DNA from: Chryseobacterium sp. ON_d1
GTDB taxonomy: Bacteria > Bacteroidota > Bacteroidia > Flavobacteriales > Weeksellaceae
NCBI RefSeq assembly: GCF_006829085.1
Contig: NZ_BJTC01000004.1
Coordinates: 124,001-188,000, forward strand
Direction: 5' to 3'
Length of the DNA: 64,000 nucleotides
Part shown: one piece after another, positions 40,350-48,831 of the stretch
Layout: every line of letters begins with the position of its first letter
Numbering within the stretch: position 1 is the stretch's first letter
The notes under the pieces: model-generated
What the model was told of the DNA's origin: nothing
The model's input: only the letters and a program-made list of their open reading frames with translations
The model's database searches: none
Program-made: the position numbers and the translations under genes

Positions 40350-42146
40350 ATGAAAAATATTGTATCAAAAGGTATTCTTGGATTAGGATTGATGATCAGT
40401 CTTGCTTCCTGCAAAAAAACGGATTCACCCCTGACAAAAGTGACCCCCAGCAACCTGGATTCTATTGCTTCCAACTACTATGAGCAATATCTCAAGCTAT
40501 ACCCTTTAGATGCTACAGCACAGGGAGATACAAGGTATAATGACCAGCTGTCTATCAATATTGATAAAGATTTTATTTCAGGAGAAATAGCATTCTATAC
40601 CTCTGTACAGAAACAACTGGAGCATGTAGATTATAAAACTCTTTCAGATGATGATAAAGTAGTATATGATGTACTGGATTATACTTTAAAAGATAAAATT
40701 GAGGCCTATGCCTATCATCCGGAATATATTCCTTTTACACAGTTTGGAGGACTTCCGCTTACTTTTCCTTTGTATGGAAGCGGACAGGGCAACCAACCTT
40801 TTAAAACGGAAAAAGATTACAGCGACTGGCTGAAGAGAATGGAAAAATTTCCGGAATGGATGGATGCCGCAGCAGATAACTTCCGTGAAGGGATCAACAA
40901 TAAATTTGTCCTTCCTAAAAAGCTGGTCATCAAGATGATTCCTCAAATGAAAGCCGAGGAGATTACCACTTCTGATATGGAAAAGAATATTTTCTATGGA
41001 CCCATTAAAAATTTTCCGAAAAGCTTCACCCAGAATCAAAAAGACAAATTTTCCGGATTATATAAGGATGTCATTACTAAAAAAATAATCCCTGCCTATA
41101 TTAAAATGGCAACATTTTTAGAGAAAGAATACCTGCCAAAAGCAAGAGATACAGATGGATATAACAGCCTTCCCAACGGTAATGAAATTTATGGCTATTA
41201 TGTAAAAAGCTGGACAACCACCAAAAAATCTCCTGATGAGATTAATAAAATCGGGCAGCAGCAGGTAGCTATGCTTCGTGCAGAAATGGAAAAGGTAAAA
41301 CAGCAGGTAGGTTTCTCCGGAACCCTGGAGGAGTTTATTACTTTTGTAAAAACAGACCCAAAGGCAATGCCTTACAAAACATCTAAGGAAGTCCTGAATG
41401 CATTCAATGGTATTTTAACAAAAATTACTCCGAAGCTGAAAACAATGTTTAATGTAACGCCAAAAACAAAGTTTGAAATCAGACAGACAGAGAAATTCAG
41501 GGAGGCAAGTGCAAGTGCAGAATACCTCCCGGGGACACCGGATGGAAAAAGACCGGGAATCTTTTATGTTCCGCTTCCCGATCCTGCCAAATTCAATGTT
41601 ACTTCGGGAATGGAGTCACTTTTCCTTCATGAAGCCATTCCTGGGCATCACTATCAGATGTCCCTTCAACAGGAAAATACAAAGCTTCCTAAGTTTATGA
41701 GATTCGGGTGGTTTGGAGCTTATGGTGAAGGATGGGCACATTATTGTGAAACATTGGGCCCTGAATTCGGTTTGTATACAGATCCTTACCAGAAAATGGG
41801 ATATTTAAGCGATCAGATGTTGAGAGCGGTAAGACTTGTCGTAGACACAGGTCTTCATACCGGAAAAATGTCAAGAGAACAAGCCATTAAATATTTCTTG
41901 AGTAATATTTCTTATGATGAAGGAGCCGCTGTAGCAGAAGTTGAACGATATATGGCAATGCCGGGGCAGGCTTTAGGTTATAAAATAGGCTCTCTGAGAA
42001 TCCGAGAGCTGAGAGAAAAATATCAGAAGGAACTGGGGAACAAATTCAATCTGGCAAGCTTCCACGATGAAGTACTGAGCCAGGGATGCCTTCCTCTGGA
42101 TGTTCTGAACAGAAAGATGGAGCTTTGGGCTCAAAAACAAAAATAG
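40350..42146 (+). CDS. DUF885 family lipoprotein (putative metallopeptidase)
   Basis: A 598-residue protein. The lipobox MISLASCKK places a lipidated Cys near residue 21. The DUF885 active region has FLHEAIPGHHYQMSLQQE (gluzincin-type His-Glu-x-x-x-x-His-His, near 427) and AYGEGWAHYCE (Glu ligand). RPGIFYVPLPDP and SYDEGAAVAEVERY are other family marks. It probably cleaves peptides outside the cytoplasm. Another lipoprotein gene follows after five bases. Confidence 0.9.
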   Translation: MKNIVSKGILGLGLMISLASCKKTDSPLTKVTPSNLDSIASNYYEQYLKLYPLDATAQGDTRYNDQLSINIDKDFISGEIAFYTSVQKQLEHVDYKTLSDDDKVVYDVLDYTLKDKIEAYAYHPEYIPFTQFGGLPLTFPLYGSGQGNQPFKTEKDYSDWLKRMEKFPEWMDAAADNFREGINNKFVLPKKLVIKMIPQMKAEEITTSDMEKNIFYGPIKNFPKSFTQNQKDKFSGLYKDVITKKIIPAYIKMATFLEKEYLPKARDTDGYNSLPNGNEIYGYYVKSWTTTKKSPDEINKIGQQQVAMLRAEMEKVKQQVGFSGTLEEFITFVKTDPKAMPYKTSKEVLNAFNGILTKITPKLKTMFNVTPKTKFEIRQTEKFREASASAEYLPGTPDGKRPGIFYVPLPDPAKFNVTSGMESLFLHEAIPGHHYQMSLQQENTKLPKFMRFGWFGAYGEGWAHYCETLGPEFGLYTDPYQKMGYLSDQMLRAVRLVVDTGLHTGKMSREQAIKYFLSNISYDEGAAVAEVERYMAMPGQALGYKIGSLRIRELREKYQKELGNKFNLASFHDEVLSQGCLPLDVLNRKMELWAQKQK

Positions 42147-42151
42147 TTTCA

Positions 42152-42709
42152 ATGAAACTATTTTTGTTTTTTTTAAGTATTTTCTTGATGGCTTTGAGTT
42201 GTCAAAAGGAACAGGGTTTCGAAAATTTTAATGTTGACATTAATTTACCTGATAATGATACTATCCTACTTCTCTCTAAATATCCGGAACTGAAGCTTTA
42301 CAATAGTGAAATTATTGAAAGCAAGACAAGAACAGCCCATATTGTTCAGGCTGCAAGTTATTCAGATGGCTTTCGTAAAGGAATATTTCTATTCGACGAT
42401 TACAAGTGTAAAGCCATCTATCAGCGTGATACGCTTAATATAAAATTGAATAATTACAATGGATATTTTGGAAACGGAGTTTTGATTAAAGTATTTAACA
42501 ATCAGTTTTATATAAAAGATATTGATCCTGGAACATTAAAAGGTGAAGAAAAATTCAAAAAGGCTAGAGTTTTTAGTCAGAAACTGATTCTAAACAGCAA
42601 TAAATTCAATAAAAATGATAGCATTTATGGATTCTTAGATTATAAATGTAATATTGACAGTTCAATTGATAAACACTTTAAAGGATATTTTAAAACCATA
42701 ATACAATAA
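42152..42709 (+). CDS. Hypothetical lipoprotein
   Basis: A 185-residue protein whose signal MKLFLFFLSIFLMALSCQKE contains the lipobox (Cys17). The rest has no family I recognise. It contains a segment TLNIKLNNYNGYFGNGVLI and ends in a Lys/Asp-rich strand. The start chosen avoids a 61-base overlap with the DUF885 gene and gives a proper signal sequence. Confidence 0.72.
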   Translation: MKLFLFFLSIFLMALSCQKEQGFENFNVDINLPDNDTILLLSKYPELKLYNSEIIESKTRTAHIVQAASYSDGFRKGIFLFDDYKCKAIYQRDTLNIKLNNYNGYFGNGVLIKVFNNQFYIKDIDPGTLKGEEKFKKARVFSQKLILNSNKFNKNDSIYGFLDYKCNIDSSIDKHFKGYFKTIIQ

Positions 42710-42717
42710 TAATTGAT

Positions 42718-43164
42718 ATGATCACAGAAAGTCTCAGATCTCTTTACAGCAGAGATTTAAATAAACTAAAAGCAGAAATAGAAGCTTATCAAACCGAAGA
42801 AAATCTTTGGAAAACTGATAAAAACATTGCCAACTCTGCGGGTAATCTAACTCTTCATCTTGTTGGAAATCTCAATCATTTTCTGGGGACACACCTTGGA
42901 AATACAGGATATGTCAGGCAGCGTGACCTGGAATTTTCCTTAAAAAATATCCCAAAGGCGGAGCTTATTGAAAAGGTTACAGCCACTGCAGCAATGATAG
43001 ATTCAGTGCTTTCCCAATTATCTGACGAAGATCTGAAAAAAGAATATCCTCTGATTGTTTTTGAAAATGCCATGACTACTGATTATTTCCTTATCCATCT
43101 GCTTGCCCATCTGGATTATCATCTGGGACAGATCAATTACCACAGAAGGTTATTGGACAATTAA
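42718..43164 (+). CDS. DinB-superfamily protein (DUF1572-like)
   Basis: A 148-residue four-helix protein. The metal-site histidines of the DinB/YfiT fold are visible: GNLTLHLVGNLNHFLG (first His), and HLLAHLDYHLGQINYHRR near the end. Members are stress-linked enzymes, often thiol transferases; the activity of this one is unknown. It lies eight bases after the lipoprotein gene. Confidence 0.85.
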   Translation: MITESLRSLYSRDLNKLKAEIEAYQTEENLWKTDKNIANSAGNLTLHLVGNLNHFLGTHLGNTGYVRQRDLEFSLKNIPKAELIEKVTATAAMIDSVLSQLSDEDLKKEYPLIVFENAMTTDYFLIHLLAHLDYHLGQINYHRRLLDN

Positions 43165-43178
43165 TCATTCTTTTGCAA

Positions 43179-43211
43179 AACCATGTCAAGGTTTTGAACC
43201 TTGACATGGTT
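43179..43211. repeat. Perfect 15-bp inverted repeat between dinB-like and nth genes
   Basis: AACCATGTCAAGGTT and its exact inverse AACCTTGACATGGTT are separated by three bases. It lies between convergent genes. No U tract follows on either strand, so it may be a REP-like element as much as a terminator. Confidence 0.8.
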
Positions 43212-43235
43212 GAAATTACGAAGATATCTAGAATA

Positions 43236-43856
43236 TTACTTCTCAAACAACATTTTCGTAATAAAATCCTTCTCTCCTTTTCCTCTCGCCGGAGAATATT
43301 CTCTTCCATAGAAAATGATCTGAAGATGAAGCTTATTCCACACTTCTTCCGGGAATAACTTCTTGGCATCACGTTCTGTCTCAACAACATTTTTTCCTGA
43401 TGTAAGTTTCCACTGTGTCATCAGGCGATGAATGTGTGTGTCCACTGGAAAAGCCGGAAATCCAAATCCCTGACTCATCACTACTGAAGCCGTTTTGTGT
43501 CCTACTCCCGGAAGTGCCTCCAATTCTTCATAAGTCTGAGGAACGATACCATTATGACGTTCTAACAGAAGTTCGGCCATTTTTTTAAGGTTTTTAGCTT
43601 TGGTATTGGATAGCCCTATTTCTTTAATTAATTCCTTGATCTCAAATTCTTCTAATTTGGCCATTCTTTGTGGAGTTCCTGCTACTGCAAAAAGGTCAGG
43701 TGTTACCTGATTTACCTTTTTATCTGTTGTCTGTGCAGAAAGTGCTACGGCAACCATTAATGTATACGGATCCGTATGATCCAACGGAATAGGTGTTGTA
43801 GGATATAACTTATCCAGTTCTCTCTGAACGAGTTCAGCTCTTTGCTTTTTTGTCAT
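43236..43856 (-). CDS. nth: Endonuclease III-type DNA glycosylase/AP lyase, lacking the Fe-S cluster
   Basis: A 206-residue HhH-GPD protein. The helix-hairpin-helix LPGVGHKTASVV holds the catalytic Lys121, and PVDTHIHR holds Asp139, matching Lys120/Asp138 of E. coli Nth. It would remove oxidised pyrimidines. The C-terminal four-cysteine [4Fe-4S] loop is absent: the end reads FYGREYSPARGKGEKDF and the whole protein has no cysteine. The ATG is preferred to an upstream TTG. Divergent from bcp, with the two starts 33 bases apart. Confidence 0.92.
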   Translation of the reverse strand: MTKKQRAELVQRELDKLYPTTPIPLDHTDPYTLMVAVALSAQTTDKKVNQVTPDLFAVAGTPQRMAKLEEFEIKELIKEIGLSNTKAKNLKKMAELLLERHNGIVPQTYEELEALPGVGHKTASVVMSQGFGFPAFPVDTHIHRLMTQWKLTSGKNVVETERDAKKLFPEEVWNKLHLQIIFYGREYSPARGKGEKDFITKMLFEK

Positions 43857-43872
43857 GTAACCCTTAAATTTG
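43841..43872 (+). promoter_or_regulatory. Promoter of bcp (TTTG-N20-TAAATTTG)
   Basis: TTTG (43841-43844) and TAAATTTG (43865-43872) are 20 bases apart, an almost ideal flavobacterial promoter. It overlaps the first codons of nth on the other strand, and transcription would begin about ten bases before the bcp ATG. Confidence 0.7.
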
Positions 43873-43889
43873 AACAAAATTAAATCATT

Positions 43890-44339
43890 ATGCTGAAAGT
43901 TGGAGATAAATTACCTGAATTTGAAGGACTCAATCAAGACGGAGAACCCGTAACCTCATCACAATTAATTGGAAAAAAACTGGTGGTTTTCTTCTATCCT
44001 CAAGCGAATACGCCAACCTGTACGGTAGAAGCCTGCAATCTGAGCGATAATTATTCCAGGCTTAAAAAAGCGGGATTCCAGTTATTGGGAGTAAGTGGTG
44101 ATTCTATAAAAAAACAGAAAAATTTTCATAGCAAATTTGCTTTCCCTTACGATCTTATTGCGGATGAAAACCGCAATATTATTGAGAAATTCGGAGTATG
44201 GCAGGAGAAAAAGACGTTTGGAAAAACATATATGGGAATTGTAAGAACCACTTTTATTTTTGATGAAAATGGAGTATGTACAAGAGTGATTGAAAAAGTT
44301 ACATCAAAAACTGCCGCAGAGCAAATTCTGGAAGAATAA
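43890..44339 (+). CDS. bcp: Thioredoxin-dependent peroxiredoxin (BCP type)
   Basis: A 149-residue peroxiredoxin. FYPQANTPTCTVEACNLSD holds the peroxidatic Cys45 or nearby and the resolving Cys five residues later, the atypical 2-Cys arrangement of BCP. It reduces hydroperoxides in the cytoplasm. The Pro of the usual PKANTPGCT motif is moved (NTPTCT). It has its own promoter and terminator. Confidence 0.95.
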   Translation: MLKVGDKLPEFEGLNQDGEPVTSSQLIGKKLVVFFYPQANTPTCTVEACNLSDNYSRLKKAGFQLLGVSGDSIKKQKNFHSKFAFPYDLIADENRNIIEKFGVWQEKKTFGKTYMGIVRTTFIFDENGVCTRVIEKVTSKTAAEQILEE

Positions 44340-44366
44340 CAATTTTTTAAACACAAAGATCACAAA

Positions 44367-44421
44367 TCCTTTCACAAATAGTATGATTTAAAATCTATGT
44401 TATTTGTGAAAGGAATTTTTT
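44367..44421 (+). terminator. Long-stem terminator after bcp
   Basis: A 14-bp perfect stem, TCCTTTCACAAATA with TATTTGTGAAAGGA, has a 20-base loop and is followed by ATTTTTTT. It separates bcp from the convergent GNAT gene. Confidence 0.85.
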
Positions 44422-44432
44422 TATAGCTGTTT

Positions 44433-44966
44433 TTACTCTGTTTCGTAGTAATTGAGTTCCTCAGTCTCTCCAGGAAGTATGACGTGTTTCTTGAACTTTA
44501 ATCCTAGTTTTTCGATCAGTTTTTGAGAAGAGAGATTATCTTTGGAAATAATAGCAGATATTTTTGTCAATCCAAAATCATCCATCCCGATAGATTTAAC
44601 CTTCTGAGCAGCTTCAAAAGCATAGCCTTTTCCTTCAAACTCTTCCAATAGGGAATATCCTATGTCTACAATATCCAGCCCGTCTCTTTCAAAGATTCCT
44701 ACTGCTCCTACTTTTTCATTTCCTTCTTTAGTTATTAAAAGATAGTTTCCAAATCCCAGTCTTTCAATTTGTGGGGCAAATCTGTTCAGGATATAATTTT
44801 CAGCATCTTCAATGGAATTTACATTACGGTTGCCGATATGCTGAATAAATTTTGGTCTGTTATAAAGCTCAAAGATAAAATCTTTGTCTTGACGGGACAT
44901 GGGACGGAGAATTAATCGCTCAGTCTCATATATATTATCTGCGCTTGGATGTTTTTTGGGGCTCAT
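44433..44966 (-). CDS. GNAT-family N-acetyltransferase
   Basis: A 177-residue acetyltransferase (RimJ/RimL-like): YETERLILRPMSRQDKDFIF, VDIGYSLLEEFEGKGYAFEA and ISKDNLSSQKLIEKLGLKF are the fold's usual segments. Its start lies 32 bases inside the 3' end of the upstream gene, in another frame. The substrate is unknown. Confidence 0.88.
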   Translation of the reverse strand: MSPKKHPSADNIYETERLILRPMSRQDKDFIFELYNRPKFIQHIGNRNVNSIEDAENYILNRFAPQIERLGFGNYLLITKEGNEKVGAVGIFERDGLDIVDIGYSLLEEFEGKGYAFEAAQKVKSIGMDDFGLTKISAIISKDNLSSQKLIEKLGLKFKKHVILPGETEELNYYETE

Positions 44967-45597
44967 CTTTCTTTGGTTCTTCTTTTTTTTCGATTTTTAA
45001 AAGTCTCGGATTATTAGCACATTTTTTATTGTAAAGCTCAATATAGGTTCCATTGTCTTTTACATTAGTTACAGCACCTGTAGATTTGTTTACTGTTACT
45101 GTATAATGTGTTTTCTGATAAGGACATTCCTTTGAAGTAACTTTCCCGAGGTCCAGATAATAATTCGATTTATCTTCATGATAATTACCTGCAAGATCCT
45201 TGAATTCTTCATCAACCATGTATCCGTCAGCAGCTGATACTACGGCCGCTTCCTGGGCATTGTCGATTCTTCCTACGAATTTTTTAAGCCCGTCAACATC
45301 AGTAATATAATTCACCTTTCCTCCTTCGGAATATGCGATATAATAAAAACTGTCTTCACTGGGGAACAAATTGAATCCCGAGAATTGAGGAATATAGTTT
45401 ACCTTTCCCGAAATCCTTATTTCTTCGCCTTTTCCATAATTATTGAATACCAGCACCCACGAGTCAACCTTATTATCAGGATTAATTTGCTGTAAAATGC
45501 TGTGAATACTTGAAAATTTTTTCTTCTCCTGGGAATATCCTAAGATTCCCAAAAGTAAAAATATAAGAATTGTAAATCGGGTCGCAGTTTTAATCAT
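44935..45597 (-). CDS. Secreted protein of unknown function
   Basis: A 220-residue protein with a signal peptide (MIKTATRFTILIFLLLGILG, YSQ). It has a mixed alpha/beta middle, two cysteines (KECPYQK and KKCANNP) and a Lys/Glu/Pro-rich C-terminal tail. No family is recognised. Its last 32 bases overlap the GNAT gene. Confidence 0.72.
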   Translation of the reverse strand: MIKTATRFTILIFLLLGILGYSQEKKKFSSIHSILQQINPDNKVDSWVLVFNNYGKGEEIRISGKVNYIPQFSGFNLFPSEDSFYYIAYSEGGKVNYITDVDGLKKFVGRIDNAQEAAVVSAADGYMVDEEFKDLAGNYHEDKSNYYLDLGKVTSKECPYQKTHYTVTVNKSTGAVTNVKDNGTYIELYNKKCANNPRLLKIEKKEEPKKDEPQKTSKRR

Positions 45598-45629
45598 AGT
45601 TTAAAAATCAGCAGAAAATATACCAAATT

Positions 45630-46712
45630 TTACATAAACTTTTCGCCTTTCTTAAAGTTTTTAAGGTCAAGAATATAATCCTTGATAAGCTGGTCATTAT
45701 CCCGGGGACAGATAAGAAGCGCTTTATCAGTATCTACCACAATATAGTTTTCGAGTCCGTCAATAATTACGGCCTTATTATTATTTTTGAGACGGATGAT
45801 ATTTCCTTTTGAATTATAAGTAAGCAAGTGCTTTAATTTTACAGCATTTCCGTCTTTGTCTTTTTCTGTATTTTCATACACGGAGGTCCATGTTCCAAGG
45901 TCACTCCATCCCAGGTCCGACGGAATCACATATACATTTTTGGCTTTTTCTAAAATACCATTATCTATAGAGATCTTCTGAACTTTCGGATATATAGTTT
46001 CAATGCAGCTGTTTTCTTTTTCCGAATTATATTCACAAGCCATAAAATGCTGCATCATCTCAGGGAGATAAAGACCGAAAGCATGGTGAATGCTTTTCAC
46101 ATTCCATACAAAAATTCCGGCATTCCAAAGGAAATCTCCACTTTCCAGGAAGCTTTGTGCAATTTCAAGGATAGGTTTTTCTGTGAATGTTTTCACTTTA
46201 AAATATTCGGACCCCTTTTTTTCCACAAACTGAATATAGCCATACCCCGTATCAGGTCTTGTTGGAGTAATTCCTAATGTAACCAGGTAGTCATGCTTTG
46301 AAGCAACCTCAAATGCAAGTTCCACTTTTTCCAAAAAAACATCCTCTTTAAGAATCAGGTGATCTGCCGGCAATACGATCATAGTTGCATCCGGATTGAT
46401 CTCGGCAATTTTGTTCGCCATATACAGATTACAGGCTGCTGTATTCTTCATAAGCGGCTCACCCACAATATTCTCTTCAGGAATTTCCGGAAGCTGCTGA
46501 TGGGAAAGAGGAACGTACTCTTTATTGGTAATCACGAATATCTTTTCTTTAGGAATTACCTTACTGATTCTGTCGTACGTCTGCTGAATCATTGTACGGC
46601 CTGTTCCTAAAATATCCTGAAACTGTTTTGGAAATTTCTGCGTGCTTATAGGCCAGAATCGACTCCCAATTCCTCCCGCCATTATAACGCAGTATCTATC
46701 TGATTTTAGCAT
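45630..46712 (-). CDS. manC: Mannose-1-phosphate guanylyltransferase
   Basis: A 360-residue nucleotidyltransferase. The N-terminal pyrophosphorylase signature MAGGIGSRFWPIS and QTYDRISKVIPKEKIFVITN are typical. Later DTGYGYIQF, TFTEKP and WNAGIFVW mark the GDP-mannose type. It makes GDP-mannose for surface glycans, fitting the glycosyltransferases at 50-54 kb. The start used gives a two-base gap to the SprT gene; an ATG four codons upstream would overlap it by ten bases and is also possible. Confidence 0.93.
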   Translation of the reverse strand: MLKSDRYCVIMAGGIGSRFWPISTQKFPKQFQDILGTGRTMIQQTYDRISKVIPKEKIFVITNKEYVPLSHQQLPEIPEENIVGEPLMKNTAACNLYMANKIAEINPDATMIVLPADHLILKEDVFLEKVELAFEVASKHDYLVTLGITPTRPDTGYGYIQFVEKKGSEYFKVKTFTEKPILEIAQSFLESGDFLWNAGIFVWNVKSIHHAFGLYLPEMMQHFMACEYNSEKENSCIETIYPKVQKISIDNGILEKAKNVYVIPSDLGWSDLGTWTSVYENTEKDKDGNAVKLKHLLTYNSKGNIIRLKNNNKAVIIDGLENYIVVDTDKALLICPRDNDQLIKDYILDLKNFKKGEKFM

Positions 46713-46714
46713 TC

Positions 46715-47305
46715 TTAGACACATTTTTCTACCCTCGCCAATGGTTTGAAAGAATACTTCCTGCCAGTAGCCAGATTCTTACAAAGATAGTTTTTTTTAA
46801 CCAGACCTTCCAATAAATACTTTTCGTTGCGGTATATAAAGAATTCGCCTTTCTTAAGTTCTTCAATAAAACAAAGACTATCATCCTGCTTTTCAGTATG
46901 AAAATATCTTACTAAATCCGGACTGGCCATAAAATTTGCTTTTGGTGATTTCGAAAATTTTATGATGATAGGTTTTAGTTCATCATCATAAATTTCGAGG
47001 CTTTCAAGGAGCATATTTCTGAACGTTTCTTTCCATTCGTTACCGTGAGGAGAGATTCTGCGTCCGTATTTTTCGAATGCAATCAGATGTGCCAGTTCAT
47101 GGGTCAGCACAAAGAAAAAAAGCTGTGGGGTAAGGGTAGAGTTTACCGTGATTTCATGAGAATGATCCGGAAGTTTTCTGTAATCTCCCAGTTTTGAATT
47201 TCTGTTTCTTGTAACTTTTATATGTATATAGTAATCTGAAAACCAGATTCTTAAATATTTAAGTGTATTTTGAGGTAAATATTTTTCTAGAGATTGGATA
47301 GACAT
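46715..47305 (-). CDS. SprT-like zinc metallopeptidase-domain protein
   Basis: A 196-residue protein. LTHELAHLIAFEKYG supplies His-Glu-x-x-His, and SPHGNEWKETF the third ligand region, the SprT pattern. In other organisms related Spartan proteins cut DNA-protein crosslinks; bacterial SprT is little studied. It is one base upstream of the TolC gene's end and overlaps the long form of manC. Confidence 0.9.
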   Translation of the reverse strand: MSIQSLEKYLPQNTLKYLRIWFSDYYIHIKVTRNRNSKLGDYRKLPDHSHEITVNSTLTPQLFFFVLTHELAHLIAFEKYGRRISPHGNEWKETFRNMLLESLEIYDDELKPIIIKFSKSPKANFMASPDLVRYFHTEKQDDSLCFIEELKKGEFFIYRNEKYLLEGLVKKNYLCKNLATGRKYSFKPLARVEKCV

Positions 47306-47306
47306 T

Positions 47307-48647
47307 TTACAAACTTAATGGAATTCCCGCATAGAAATTCAATAGTTTAAGACTAAAAAGATAATTATATTTTGCCTGCGCTACTGATCCCTGTGCATTT
47401 GCATAATTGTTTCTGGCCACATTGACATCATAGATAGTTGTTCTTCCTGCAGCATAACTTTTGTCAGCAAAATCAAGAGCCAGCTTGGAGCTTTTCTCTG
47501 CTTCTACAGCGGCCAGATAATTTTCATAATTGGCATCTGCATCAAACTGAGCTTTCTGAACATTCTGCCTTACCGACTGTTTCTGCTGTTCTAATGTATT
47601 TTTGGCTAGACTTTCGTTTATTTTAGATTGTTCTACCTGAAGCTTTGTGATTCCTTTATTGAAAATAGGAATATTTACAGAGATACCGGCCTGCTGACCA
47701 AAGTTATCTTTATACTGTTGAAAAAAACCTTTTTCTTTCACATATACAAACTCATTCCCTATATTATCCGTATTCAAAAGGTTGTTATAGAAGGTTCCGA
47801 TTCCTGCACTTGCCGTTACAGTAGGCCAAAAAGCGGTCTTGGAAACCTCTGTCTGAGCTTCTGCTGAATTGATTCTGCTTACTGCTGCTTTTATCTGAGG
47901 TTGACCTTCATAAGCGATCGATAAAACCTCATCTACCGATCTGAGCTCAGGAGCCAGCTGATCCGGAACAGTAACATCTTCAACATCAAAATCCTTATAA
48001 TCAGGCAACTGTAAAAGTTGCACTAATGCAAAAAGGCTTCGCCCTACATTGACTTCTGCTGTTTTCAGATTCTGTTTTTCTCTGGCTAAAGCGGCTTCTG
48101 CTTCTGCTAAAACAGTTTGTGCTGTTGTTCCAACACTTGTTGTTATTTTTGCCCTGTCAAATTGTTTTTGAGCATTGCTGACAGCACTTTCAGAAATTTT
48201 TACGATTTCTTTATTCAACAATGTCGTTAAATACTGTTGAGCTATTTGTAACGAGATATCATTTTTAATGGTTTCAATATCATACAGGCTTGCCTCAACA
48301 TCAAACTGGCTTTTTCTAACCGTTTTTTCAAGTCTGCCATTGTTGTACACCAAAATATCCGCTCCAAGACTGGCATTATTACTAAATCTGTCGTTTCTCA
48401 AACTTCCCGTACCAAAAGATGTCTGTCCAAAACTTACTGTATTTCCAAAACTTCCGGAAACAGATGGCAGATATCCTTTTTTTGCAATTTTAAGATTGGC
48501 GTCCTGTGACTGTTTGTTATACTGATTTTGGATAACCTGAAGATTATGCTCCACTGCATAGCTTACACATTCTTTTAAGGACCATTTTTTCTGAGCGCTC
48601 AACCCCAGATAACCTAATCCAAAAACGATGATCCAAATTTTTTTCAT
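47307..48647 (-). CDS. TolC-family outer-membrane efflux protein
   Basis: A 446-residue protein. The signal peptide MKKIWIIVFGLGYLGLSAQ is followed by WSLKECVSYAVEHNLQV, the usual TolC start, then long coiled-coil helices (QKQFDRAKITTSVGTTAQTV, KVQ…) repeated twice. It would form the outer-membrane duct of a type I or RND system; no membrane-fusion or inner-membrane partner is adjacent. The start is set at the signal-peptide Met rather than the longer frame. Confidence 0.92.
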   Translation of the reverse strand: MKKIWIIVFGLGYLGLSAQKKWSLKECVSYAVEHNLQVIQNQYNKQSQDANLKIAKKGYLPSVSGSFGNTVSFGQTSFGTGSLRNDRFSNNASLGADILVYNNGRLEKTVRKSQFDVEASLYDIETIKNDISLQIAQQYLTTLLNKEIVKISESAVSNAQKQFDRAKITTSVGTTAQTVLAEAEAALAREKQNLKTAEVNVGRSLFALVQLLQLPDYKDFDVEDVTVPDQLAPELRSVDEVLSIAYEGQPQIKAAVSRINSAEAQTEVSKTAFWPTVTASAGIGTFYNNLLNTDNIGNEFVYVKEKGFFQQYKDNFGQQAGISVNIPIFNKGITKLQVEQSKINESLAKNTLEQQKQSVRQNVQKAQFDADANYENYLAAVEAEKSSKLALDFADKSYAAGRTTIYDVNVARNNYANAQGSVAQAKYNYLFSLKLLNFYAGIPLSL

Positions 48648-48831
48648 ATTGTATATGTTTATTTGTTTTTTAATGGTCATATGCAATCGTGTCAGCTTCA
48701 TTGGTATTCTAACTTATAAACCACAACGATTTCATATTAAGATTTTTCAATATTAGACGAATTAAATATAAAAAAGTTACAGATTGAAAAATTATATTTT
48801 ATTTTAAAAAAACTTTTGAGAATTTTGCATC

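Noticed and set aside
42086..42151. Longer start of the second lipoprotein gene inside the DUF885 gene
   Set aside because: It overlaps the peptidase frame and hides the signal sequence; the ATG at 42152 gives a good lipobox.
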